Source of the DNA: DATJZH01 sp052146815 | Lineage (GTDB): Bacteria > Actinomycetota > Actinomycetes > Streptosporangiales > Streptosporangiaceae | Length of the DNA stretch: 6,695 nt | Direction of reading: 5' to 3' | NCBI GenBank assembly: GCA_052146815.1 | Contig: JBKQMG010000014.1 | Span: 1 to 6,695, forward strand | Part shown: piece after piece, positions 1-6,070 of the stretch | Numbering within the stretch: the first letter of the stretch is position 1 | Layout of the letters: every line of letters begins with the position of its first letter | Program-made: the position numbers and the translations under genes | The notes under the pieces: model-generated | Database searches by the model: none | What the model was told of the DNA's origin: nothing | What the model saw: only the letters and a program-made list of their open reading frames with translations

Positions 1-40
1 CGGTACCAACCCCGCCGGCCCCGACTAGGAGTATGCGCAT
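1..40 (-). CDS. Start of a saccharopine-dehydrogenase-like NAD(P)-binding protein (partial)
   Basis: Only the first 13 codons are inside the window, read leftwards from an ATG at 40-38. They give MRILLVGAGGVGT, a beta strand followed by a glycine-rich GxGGxG dinucleotide-binding turn. This is how many actinobacterial proteins annotated as saccharopine dehydrogenase family begin. An AGGA lies about seven bases upstream of the ATG on the minus strand (within 41-55), which is a good ribosome-binding site for this start. The gene is divergent from the amino acid permease, so the two may share control and a substrate such as lysine, GABA or a polyamine product; that is inference. Thirteen residues cannot fix the family: another Rossmann oxidoreductase or a Trk-type NAD-binding protein is possible. 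The presence of a start here is fairly secure; the family name is less so. Confidence 0.55.
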   Translation of the reverse strand, partial: MRILLVGAGGVGT

Positions 41-103
41 GACGGGATCCTAACGCTGGCCTTGGTTCTGAACTACGAGACCAGTGGTGATATGTAGCTG
101 TTA

Positions 104-118
104 CAACGGAAATCGTTG
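104..118. promoter_or_regulatory. Operator-like inverted repeat CAACG-N5-CGTTG
   Basis: The sequence holds a perfect 5-bp inverted repeat with a 5-bp centre: CAACG at 104-108 and CGTTG at 114-118. The CGTTGC half-site recurs in direct orientation at 127-132 and 146-151. It sits 64-78 bp upstream of the minus-strand start codon and about 145 bp upstream of the permease start, a plausible place for a regulator acting on both genes. The regulator is unknown. A 5-bp arm could arise by chance, and the extra half-sites are the main reason to list it. Confidence 0.3.
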
Positions 119-177
119 CCTGGACGCGTTGCTACATGCTAGAACCGTTGCACGCGGGTACGGAAGTCGTCGTGCCG

Positions 178-183
178 TACTAT
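178..183 (+). promoter_or_regulatory. Candidate -10 element for the permease (TACTAT)
   Basis: TACTAT matches the TAnnnT pattern of the principal actinobacterial sigma factor and is the best such hexamer upstream of the permease. It would give a transcript start near 190 and a leader of about 70 bases. No good -35 hexamer lies 16 to 19 bp upstream; the nearest TTGCAC (148-153) is 24 bp away. The assignment is therefore weak. The alternative is the TTGCCT/TAGAAC pair at 116-145. Confidence 0.25.
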
Positions 184-262
184 CCGACCAAGTACCCGGC
201 GGCGGTAAGTCGCGCAGCGTGTCCGGCCCGGCACGATCGGGTGACTCCAGGAGGGGTACGAC

Positions 263-1819
263 ATGGCCACCCTTACGCCAGACCTGCAGCCAGTAGAGGA
301 ATACAAGGACAAGGGCCTCAAGGGCGGCGCGCTCGGCCTGGTCTCCAGCGTGGTAATGGGAGTCGCCTCGACCGCTCCGGCCTACAGCCTGGCGGCGACC
401 CTGTTCTTCGTGGTCGCCGCCGTCGGCCTCAAGTCGCCTGCGGTCGCGGTACTGGCGTTCATCCCGATGCTGCTGTGCTCGATCGGCTACAGCGAGATGA
501 ACAAGGCCGACCCGGACTGCGGGACGACGTTCACCTGGGCCTCGCGGGCCTTCGGCCCGAAGACCGGCTGGGCGGGCGGCTGGGCCATTGTCGCGGCCGA
601 CGTCCTGGTCATGGCCAGCCTCGCCCAGGTCGCCGGCCAGTACGTGTTCCTCCTGTTCCAGGGACAGAACAGCGCGATCGGGACAAACCCGTCCAGCGGC
701 TGGGTGCTCCTGGTGGGGATCCTCTGGATCGTCGCCATGAGCTACATCTGCTACCGCGGCATTGAGGTCTCGGCATGGTTCCAGCGCATCCTGCTGAGCA
801 TCGAGGTCGTCATGCTCCTCGTGCTGTCGGTGACCTCGCTGGTCAAGGTGGCCAACAGCCACCCCGCCGGGTCGGTCAGCCCGAGCCTGGGCTGGCTGCT
901 GCCGACCCACCTGAGCCTCTCCGCCTTCATCAGCGGGCTGATCCTCATGCTGTTCATCTACTGGGGCTGGGACACCGCTGTCTCCGTCAACGAGGAGACC
1001 GCCGACAAGGCGAGGACCCCGGGCCGGGCGGCCATCATCTCGACCGTGCTGCTGCTCGTCACCTACGCGATCGTCATCTTCTCCGTCCAGGCCTTCGCCG
1101 GGGTGGGCACGAAGGGCGTCGGCCTGACGAATCCGGCGCACCAGTTCGACGTGCTGTCGGTGACCGGCAGCGCCATCTTCGGCACCAGCGCGCTGGGCAC
1201 GTTCCTGTCCCGGCTGCTTATCCTGATGGTGCTCACGTCGGCTGCCGCGTCGACCCAGACGACGATCCTCCCGACCGCCAGGACGACCCTGTCGATGGCG
1301 GCCTACAAGGCCATTCCCCAGTCCTTCGCCAAGATCCATCCCCGGTACCTGACGCCGACGGTGTCGACCATCGTGATGTGCATCATCTCGATCGCGCTCT
1401 ATATCCCGCTGAATTTCATTGCCGGCGGCAACCCGATCGGCGATGCGGTCACCGCGATCGGCCTCTACATCGCCTTCTACTACGGGCTGACGGCCTTCTC
1501 CTGCGTCTGGTATTACCGCAGGACGCTGACCAGCAGTGCCCGCAACCTGTGGATGCAGGGCATCCTGCCGCTGCTCGGCGGCGTGATCATGTACGCGGCA
1601 GGCATCTACAGCCTGCAGAGCGACTGGGTCTACACCACCGGCTACACCTACTGGACGGTGCCTGGCCTGAACTGGAAGATCGGCGGCATCTTCATCATCG
1701 CGTTCCTGTCCGCGCTGGTGGGCGTGCTCGGGTTCATCTTCATGCGGGTGACCGCCCCGGCGTTCTTCCGGAAGGAGACGCTGACCCGGGCCACCCCGAC
1801 GCTAGTCCCGGACGAGTAA
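263..1819 (+). CDS. APC-superfamily amino acid permease
   Basis: This is a 518-residue integral membrane transporter, probably a secondary amino acid or amine importer of the amino acid-polyamine-organocation (APC) superfamily. After a charged cytosolic N-terminus (about 1-22) the first helix carries the unwound substrate-site motif GVASTAPAYS (residues 33-42). The APC loop signature follows: YSEMNKADPDCGTTFTW (76-92), then AFGPKTGWAGGW (96-107). Roughly 12 hydrophobic segments can be read, near 24-52, 60-79, 103-130, 145-163, 173-192, 216-238, 257-280, 300-325, 366-390, 397-415, 435-455 and 477-505. FIYWGWDTAVSVNEET in the sixth segment region is typical of this subgroup. The length is normal and the gene looks intact. 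The ATG at 263 is supported by AGGAGGGG six bases upstream. A stem-loop follows at 1847-1882, so the gene is probably transcribed alone. The substrate cannot be read from sequence; the divergent dehydrogenase-like gene hints at lysine, GABA or polyamine metabolism (inference). Confidence 0.9.
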   Translation: MATLTPDLQPVEEYKDKGLKGGALGLVSSVVMGVASTAPAYSLAATLFFVVAAVGLKSPAVAVLAFIPMLLCSIGYSEMNKADPDCGTTFTWASRAFGPKTGWAGGWAIVAADVLVMASLAQVAGQYVFLLFQGQNSAIGTNPSSGWVLLVGILWIVAMSYICYRGIEVSAWFQRILLSIEVVMLLVLSVTSLVKVANSHPAGSVSPSLGWLLPTHLSLSAFISGLILMLFIYWGWDTAVSVNEETADKARTPGRAAIISTVLLLVTYAIVIFSVQAFAGVGTKGVGLTNPAHQFDVLSVTGSAIFGTSALGTFLSRLLILMVLTSAAASTQTTILPTARTTLSMAAYKAIPQSFAKIHPRYLTPTVSTIVMCIISIALYIPLNFIAGGNPIGDAVTAIGLYIAFYYGLTAFSCVWYYRRTLTSSARNLWMQGILPLLGGVIMYAAGIYSLQSDWVYTTGYTYWTVPGLNWKIGGIFIIAFLSALVGVLGFIFMRVTAPAFFRKETLTRATPTLVPDE

Positions 1820-1846
1820 GCCGGGCGGCGCAGAGGGCGGCTCGCA

Positions 1847-1882
1847 CGCGCCGCGGCGACACGGTTTCGCCGCCGCGGCGCG
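1847..1882 (+). terminator. GC-rich hairpin terminator after the permease
   Basis: CGCGCCGCGGCG (1847-1858) pairs perfectly over 12 bp with CGCCGCGGCGCG (1871-1882) across a 12-base loop. It starts 27 bases after the permease stop. There is no following T-tract, which is common for actinobacterial terminators. It would separate permease transcription from the helicase gene, whose -10 element lies just 18 bases downstream. Confidence 0.6.
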
Positions 1883-1900
1883 GCTGTCGGCGGCAGCGCC

Positions 1901-1906
1901 TAGGCT
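1901..1906 (+). promoter_or_regulatory. -10 element TAGGCT for a leaderless helicase transcript
   Basis: TAGGCT fits the TAnnnT -10 pattern. Six bases separate it from the GTG at 1913, so the expected transcription start coincides with the start codon, giving a leaderless mRNA. No ribosome-binding site is visible before the GTG, which agrees with this. No recognisable -35 hexamer is present; the upstream DNA is the preceding hairpin. The location is seen in sequence; leaderless transcription is inferred from known actinobacterial practice. Confidence 0.5.
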
Positions 1907-1912
1907 GGATTG

Positions 1913-4153
1913 GTGACTGCGACGGCTGTTGATTTCCTTCTGGACGGGCTGAACCCGCAGCAGCGTGCGGCTGTCACGCACGAGGGCAGCCCGCTGCTCA
2001 TCGTGGCCGGCGCGGGGTCGGGCAAGACCCGGGTGCTGACCTACCGGATCGCCTACCTGCTGGCGGAGCGGGGCGTCGCGCCGAGCGAGATCCTCGCCAT
2101 CACCTTCACCAACAAGGCGGCCGGCGAGATGGCGGCCCGCGCGGCGGCGCTGACCGGCGCGCGGGCGCGGGCGATGTGGCTGACCACATTCCACTCGGCC
2201 TGCGTCCGGATCCTGCGCCGCGAAGGCCGGCGGTTCGGGTACCCGTCGTCGTTCTCGATCTACGACCAGGCCGACTCGCAGCGGCTGATGGCCCTGGTCT
2301 GCCGCGAGCTGGAGCTCGACCCCAAGTACTTCCCGCCGAAGGCGATGGCGGCGCAGGTCTCCAATCTCAAGAACGAGCTGATCGACTACGAGACGCTCAG
2401 CGCACGGGCCAGCGGGTTCCGGGAGAAGGCCCTCGCGCAGGCATACGGGGAGTACCAGCGCCGGCTCGCAGCGGCCGGGGCGATGGACTTCGACGACCTG
2501 ATCATGGTCACCGTCAACCTGCTGCAGGCCTTTCCCGAGGTGGCGCAGGAGTACCGGCGGCGGTTCCGGCACATCCTGGTGGACGAGTACCAGGACACCA
2601 ACCACGCCCAGTACGTCCTGGTGCGCGAGCTGGCCGGCCGGGCCGGTCCCCCCGGCCGGGACGACGGGCCGGACGCCGTCCCGCCCGCCGAGCTGGTCGT
2701 GGTGGGCGACGCGGACCAGTCGATCTACGCCTTCCGCGGCGCGACGATCAGGAACATCGAGGAGTTCGAGCGGGATTTCCCCGGCGCCACGGTGATCCTG
2801 CTCGAGCAGAATTACCGCTCCACGCAGAACATCCTGGCCGCGGCGAACGCCGTGGTGGCCCGCAATACCGGCCGCAAGCCCAAGAACCTGTGGTCGGACG
2901 CCGGCGACGGGCCGCTGATCACCGGCTACGTGGCCGACAGCGAGCACGACGAGGCCGCGTTCGTGGCCGAGGAGGTCGACCGGCTGAACGACGCCGGCGA
3001 GGCGACCCCCGGCGAGGTGGCCGTGTTCTACCGGACCAACGCCCAGTCCCGGGTGTTCGAGGAAGTGTTCATCCGGGCCGGCGTCCCCTACAAGGTCGTC
3101 GGCGGCGTCCGGTTCTACGAGCGCCGCGAGGTCCGCGACCTGCTCGGCTACCTCCGGCTGATCGCCAACCCCGCGGACGAGGTCTCGCTGCGCCGGGTGC
3201 TGAACACCCCGCGGCGCGGCATCGGCGACCGGGCCGCGGAATGCGTGGCCGCGCTGGCCAGCCGGGAGCGGATCAGCTTCGCTGCGGCGCTCGCCCGGCC
3301 GCAGGACGCCCCCGGCCTGGCGCCCCGTTCCGCGAAGGCGATCGAGGCGTTCAACGAGCTGATCGGCGGCCTGCGAGCAGCCGCGGAGGCGGGCAGCCCG
3401 GTCGGCGACCTGGCCGAGGCCGTGCTGGACAAGACCGGCTATGTCGCCGAGCTGGAGGCGTCCTCGGATCTGCAGGACGCCAGCAGGATCGAGAACCTGA
3501 CCGAGATGGTCGCCGTCGCGCGCGAGTTCGACGTGCAGAATCCGGGCGGCACGCTGACCGAGTTCCTCGAGCAGGTGTCACTGGTCGCTGACGCCGACGA
3601 GATCCCCGGCGGTCCCGATCACGGCGGCCTGGTCACGCTGATGACGCTGCACACGGCCAAGGGCCTGGAATTCCCGGTGGTCTTCCTCACCGGGATGGAG
3701 GAGAACGTCTTCCCGCACGAGCGGTCCATCAACGACGACAAGGAACTCGAGGAAGAGCGCCGGCTCGCTTACGTCGGCATCACCAGGGCCCAGCGCCGCC
3801 TGTACCTGACCAGGGCCGTCTCCCGTGCGTGGTGGGGCCGCCCGGCGTTCCACAAGCAGTCCAGGTTCCTGTCCGAGGTCCCCGCCCCGCTGATCGACTG
3901 GCGGCGGGACGAGACGGCGGCCGCGCCGCCGGCCTCCGAGCGGCTGGCCCGGCGGCCGGGCGTGCACGCGCTCGGCAACCGCGCGGTCCCGTCCCTGCAG
4001 CCGGGTGACCGGGTCACGCACGACTCCTACGGCCTCGGCCGGGTCCTGTCCGTGGAAGGCCGCGGCGACGACCCCGAGGCCAAGATCGATTTCGGCGGTG
4101 ACTACGGCATCAAGCACCTGGTCCTGCGCTACGCCCCCATCGAGAAGCTCTAG
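1913..4153 (+). CDS. pcrA: ATP-dependent DNA helicase UvrD1/PcrA
   Basis: This is a superfamily 1A 3'-5' DNA helicase of 746 residues, close to the usual size for actinobacterial UvrD1/PcrA, acting in nucleotide excision repair, replication-conflict resolution and strand displacement. The motifs are complete and in order (GTG numbering): Q motif LNPQQRAAV (13-21), Walker A AGAGSGKT (32-39), motif Ia ITFTNKAA (63-70), and Walker B with catalytic D224-E225 in LVDEYQDTN. Then come motif III VVGDADQSIYAFRGA (263-277), motif IV LEQNYRS (297-303), motif V TLHTAKGLEF (578-587) and motif VI EEERRLAYVGITRA (613-626). A proline/alanine-rich linker leads to a C-terminal Tudor-like domain starting GDRVTHDSYGLGRV (698-711), which in PcrA relatives contacts RNA polymerase. 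A short Gly/Pro/Asp-rich insert lies near residues 241-259. The GTG at 1913 is preferred over the adjacent in-frame TTG at 1910 because it fits the -10 element at 1901. In Mycobacterium the homologue cooperates with Ku, which cannot be judged here. Confidence 0.95.
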   Translation: MTATAVDFLLDGLNPQQRAAVTHEGSPLLIVAGAGSGKTRVLTYRIAYLLAERGVAPSEILAITFTNKAAGEMAARAAALTGARARAMWLTTFHSACVRILRREGRRFGYPSSFSIYDQADSQRLMALVCRELELDPKYFPPKAMAAQVSNLKNELIDYETLSARASGFREKALAQAYGEYQRRLAAAGAMDFDDLIMVTVNLLQAFPEVAQEYRRRFRHILVDEYQDTNHAQYVLVRELAGRAGPPGRDDGPDAVPPAELVVVGDADQSIYAFRGATIRNIEEFERDFPGATVILLEQNYRSTQNILAAANAVVARNTGRKPKNLWSDAGDGPLITGYVADSEHDEAAFVAEEVDRLNDAGEATPGEVAVFYRTNAQSRVFEEVFIRAGVPYKVVGGVRFYERREVRDLLGYLRLIANPADEVSLRRVLNTPRRGIGDRAAECVAALASRERISFAAALARPQDAPGLAPRSAKAIEAFNELIGGLRAAAEAGSPVGDLAEAVLDKTGYVAELEASSDLQDASRIENLTEMVAVAREFDVQNPGGTLTEFLEQVSLVADADEIPGGPDHGGLVTLMTLHTAKGLEFPVVFLTGMEENVFPHERSINDDKELEEERRLAYVGITRAQRRLYLTRAVSRAWWGRPAFHKQSRFLSEVPAPLIDWRRDETAAAPPASERLARRPGVHALGNRAVPSLQPGDRVTHDSYGLGRVLSVEGRGDDPEAKIDFGGDYGIKHLVLRYAPIEKL

Positions 4154-4346
4154 AGCAGGCGCTACCCGGCGCTGCCGCCGCTGCGGCCGGCTTCGGGGGC
4201 GCAGGGACGCGGCCAGGATTACCGAAGATGCCGGGGCCTGTTTCGCTCCGCAGGCGGTTACGCTGCGGACAGGGCATAAGTGCGTGTCGCACGAATGCGC
4301 GTCGCCTGGCCGGTGCGGCCGGGCGCGGCGGGTCGGGAGGTAGGTA
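4154..4346. other. Intergenic gap between helicase and B12 subunit
   Basis: No convincing gene is seen on either strand of these 193 bases; open frames that cross it are shadows of the neighbours. A weak imperfect hairpin starts CTGCG (4181-4185) and closes CGCAG (4200-4204), a possible helicase terminator. A small GTGCG/CGCAC hairpin with a 3-base loop lies at 4280-4292, just after a possible -10 CATAAG (4275-4280) that has no matching -35. I looked for a cobalamin-riboswitch B12 box before the B12-binding gene and did not find one. The gap ends with GGGAGG at 4335-4340, the ribosome-binding site of the next gene. Confidence 0.45.
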
Positions 4347-4760
4347 ATGAGCAGCATCCGGGTCGTGATTGCCAAGCCGGGCTTGGACGGCCATGACCGG
4401 GGCGCGAAGGTCGTGGCGCGGGCGCTGCGCGATGCCGGTGTGGAAGTCATCTACACCGGGCTGCATCAGACACCCGAGCAGATCGTCGCGGCCGCCCTGC
4501 AGGAAGACGCCGACGCCATCGGGCTGTCGGTGCTGTCCGGCGCGCATATGACCCTGTTCCGCCGGGTCCTCGATCTGCTTGCTGAGCATGACGCCCGCGA
4601 CATCACCGTGTTCGGCGGCGGGATCATCCCGGCCGCCGACATTACCGAGCTGGAGCAGATGGGCGTGGCCAGGATCTTCACCCCGGGGGCCCCGACTCAG
4701 GAGATCGTGAACTGGGTGCACGCCGAACTGGGCCGCGGGGCGGAGCAAGCCAGAGCATAA
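4347..4760 (+). CDS. icmB: Free-standing cobalamin-binding small subunit of an acyl-CoA mutase (IcmB-like)
   Basis: The 137-residue protein is one complete B12-binding domain and nothing else. It shows the base-off/His-on signature D14-x-H16-x-x-G19 in KPGLDGHDRG, where H16 would ligate the cobalt. It also has S61-V62-L63 in GLSVLSGAH and the glycine-rich GGGIIP (90-95), both lining the nucleotide-tail pocket. This matches the C-terminal domain of methylmalonyl-CoA mutase and the separate small subunits of isobutyryl-CoA mutase (IcmB, about 136 residues) and 2-hydroxyisobutyryl-CoA mutase (HcmB). Such subunits hold adenosylcobalamin for a radical carbon-skeleton rearrangement carried out with a large subunit. 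No large subunit is in the window. From memory, Streptomyces icmB lies in a comparable place between pcrA and sucCD, which favours IcmB, but the acyl-CoA specificity is set by the partner. The ATG has GGGAGG six bases upstream. Confidence 0.8.
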   Translation: MSSIRVVIAKPGLDGHDRGAKVVARALRDAGVEVIYTGLHQTPEQIVAAALQEDADAIGLSVLSGAHMTLFRRVLDLLAEHDARDITVFGGGIIPAADITELEQMGVARIFTPGAPTQEIVNWVHAELGRGAEQARA

Positions 4761-4808
4761 TGCGGCCGGGAGCCCCCGGCCCGGCTGGGCCGGGCGGCTC
4801 CGGCCGCA
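4761..4808 (+). terminator. Long hairpin terminator between icmB-like gene and sucC
   Basis: Starting one base after the stop codon, the sequence folds into a stem of 21 base pairs. The segments are TGCGGCCG (4761-4768) with CGGCCGCA (4801-4808), GAGCC (4770-4774) with GGCTC (4796-4800), and CCCGGCCC (4775-4782) with GGGCCGGG (4787-4794). The loop is the tetranucleotide GGCT, with single bulges at G4769 and C4795. There is no T-tract. Its position and strength make it a very likely intrinsic terminator for the B12-subunit gene. It also shows that sucC needs its own promoter. Confidence 0.75.
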
Positions 4809-4809
4809 C

Positions 4810-4815
4810 TAGGCT
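4810..4815 (+). promoter_or_regulatory. -10 element TAGGCT for sucCD
   Basis: TAGGCT, the same hexamer as before the helicase gene, sits two bases after the terminator stem. It predicts a transcription start near 4821-4823 and a sucC leader of about 50 bases. The -35 position falls within the hairpin and has no TTGACA-like hexamer, so activity may depend on the -10 alone or on an activator. The terminator upstream makes a promoter here necessary. Confidence 0.4.
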
Positions 4816-4820
4816 GCCTG

Positions 4821-4842
4821 CGCAGCGCAAGCAGCGGCTGCG
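4821..4842 (+). other. Possible 5'-end hairpin in the sucC leader
   Basis: CGCAGC (4821-4826) and GCTGCG (4837-4842) form a perfect 6-bp stem around a 10-base loop. If transcription starts near 4822 as predicted from TAGGCT, this hairpin would lie at the very 5' end of the sucCD mRNA, where such structures can protect against decay. The fold is seen in sequence; the role is inference and short GC stems are common in such DNA. Confidence 0.25.
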
Positions 4843-4872
4843 TGACATCAGCGGATGTGAGGACGGACCCGA

Positions 4873-6069
4873 GTGGACCTCTTCGAGTATCAGGCGAAGG
4901 AACTCTTCGCGGAATACGGCGTTCCGATCCCCTCCGGGCGGGTGGCGCACACGCCGGAGGAAGCCCGTGCGATCGCGGCGGAGTTCGCCGCTGCCGGGCA
5001 GCCCGTCGTCGTCATCAAGGCACAGGTGAAGACCGGCGGCCGCGGCAAGGCCGGCGGCGTGAAGCTGGCCACCGGCCCGGACGAGGCCGAGGCCAAGGCC
5101 CGGCAGATCCTGGGCATGGACATCAAGGGCCATATCGTGCACTCGGTGCTCGTGGCCGGCGACACTGACATCGCGGAGGAGTACTACCTGTCCTTCCTGG
5201 TGGACCGCTCCGATCGCACCTTCCTGTCGATGTGCACCGTCCAGGGCGGCGTCGATATCGAGGAAGTGGCCCGGACCAGCCCCGACGCCCTGGCCAGGAT
5301 TCCGATCAGCCCGCTCACCGGCGTAGACGCGGCCAAGGCCGCCGAGATCGTCGCGGCCGGCGCCCTGCCGGAGAAGGCCCGCGAGGGAGCGGCGGCCCTG
5401 GCCGAGCGCCTGTGGGCCGTGTTTGTCGAGGAGGACGCCACGCTGGTCGAGGTCAACCCGCTGGTGTACACCGGCGACGGCCGGGTCGTCGCGCTCGATG
5501 CGAAGGTCACCCTCGACGACAACGCCAGCTTCCGGCAGCGTCACGAGCGGTTCGCCGACCCCAGCGCCACGGACCCGCTGGAAGCCAGGGCGAAGGCCAA
5601 GCACCTCAACTACGTCAAGCTGGACGGCCAGGTGGGCATCATCGGCAACGGCGCCGGCCTGGTGATGTCCACGCTCGACGTCGTCGCCTACGCCGGAGAG
5701 CCGCTCGGCGGCATCCGCCCGGCGAACTTCCTGGACATCGGCGGCGGCGCCTCCGCGGAGGTGATGGCCAACGGGCTGGACATCGTGCTGTCCGACCCCT
5801 CCGTGCGCAGCGTGCTGGTCAACGTGTTCGGCGGCATTACTTCCTGCGACGCGGTCGCGAACGGCATCGTGTCGGCGCTCGGCATGCTCGCCGACCGGGG
5901 TGACCCCGTCACGCATCCGATCGTGGTCCGGCTGGACGGCAACAACGCAGTCGAGGGCCGCCGCATCCTGGACGAGGCGGGCCTCGCCTCGGTGGAGCAG
6001 GTAGCGACCATGGACGATGCGGCGCGGCGCGCCGCCGAGCTGGCCGCCACGGCCGCGACGGGAGCATGA
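4873..6069 (+). CDS. sucC: Succinyl-CoA synthetase beta subunit
   Basis: SucC is the nucleotide-binding subunit of the TCA-cycle enzyme that converts succinyl-CoA plus phosphate and NDP to succinate, CoA and NTP. The 398-residue length is normal (E. coli has 388). The N-terminal ATP-grasp domain begins MDLFEYQAKELFAEYGVP and contains the glycine-rich loop TGGRGKAGGVK (54-64). It also carries the Mg-binding pair N195 (in EVNPLV) and D209 (in ALDAK), spaced 14 residues apart as N199 and D213 are in E. coli. The C-terminal ligase domain has GNGAGL (258-263), FLDIGGGA and NVFGGIT (317-323), which face the phosphohistidine of the alpha subunit. The start is GTG at 4873, supported by GTGAGGA at 4857-4863 and by the family N-terminus. 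It is followed after one base by sucD, with a sucD ribosome-binding site inside the last codons. ADP versus GDP preference cannot be told from sequence. Confidence 0.95.
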   Translation: MDLFEYQAKELFAEYGVPIPSGRVAHTPEEARAIAAEFAAAGQPVVVIKAQVKTGGRGKAGGVKLATGPDEAEAKARQILGMDIKGHIVHSVLVAGDTDIAEEYYLSFLVDRSDRTFLSMCTVQGGVDIEEVARTSPDALARIPISPLTGVDAAKAAEIVAAGALPEKAREGAAALAERLWAVFVEEDATLVEVNPLVYTGDGRVVALDAKVTLDDNASFRQRHERFADPSATDPLEARAKAKHLNYVKLDGQVGIIGNGAGLVMSTLDVVAYAGEPLGGIRPANFLDIGGGASAEVMANGLDIVLSDPSVRSVLVNVFGGITSCDAVANGIVSALGMLADRGDPVTHPIVVRLDGNNAVEGRRILDEAGLASVEQVATMDDAARRAAELAATAATGA

Positions 6070-6070
6070 G

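Larger units (their letters stand above)
41..262. promoter_or_regulatory. Divergent intergenic control region
   Basis: This non-coding stretch lies between the minus-strand dehydrogenase-like start and the plus-strand permease. Its left part (about 51-150) is visibly richer in A and T than the flanking genes, as expected for promoters. It contains CAACG at 104-108 and three direct copies of CGTTGC at 114, 127 and 146. It also contains two mutually exclusive short inverted repeats in 155-198. It ends in a strong ribosome-binding site, AGGAGGGG at 249-256, six bases before the permease ATG. A weak sigma-70-like pair TTGCCT (116-121) and TAGAAC (140-145) with an 18-bp spacer is also present. No gene-like reading frame was seen in it. 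Confidence 0.6.

Noticed and set aside
101..1339. Minus-strand open frame of 412 codons opposite the permease
   Set aside because: Low-complexity Arg/Gly/Asp/Gln-rich translation with no domain; it lies opposite a clear membrane transporter and is explained by codon bias.
1802..2947. Minus-strand open frame of 381 codons opposite the helicase
   Set aside because: It covers the conserved helicase motifs in antisense, has no motif of its own, and would need to cross the 1847-1882 hairpin and the helicase promoter.
2176..3591. Second plus-strand open frame inside the helicase gene
   Set aside because: Out-of-frame shadow; its translation is dominated by Arg, Gly and Pro while the overlapping frame carries all helicase motifs in order.
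4154..4346. Cobalamin riboswitch upstream of the B12-binding subunit gene
   Set aside because: No B12-box-like sequence or extended conserved fold was seen, and the gap is short with only small, weak hairpins.
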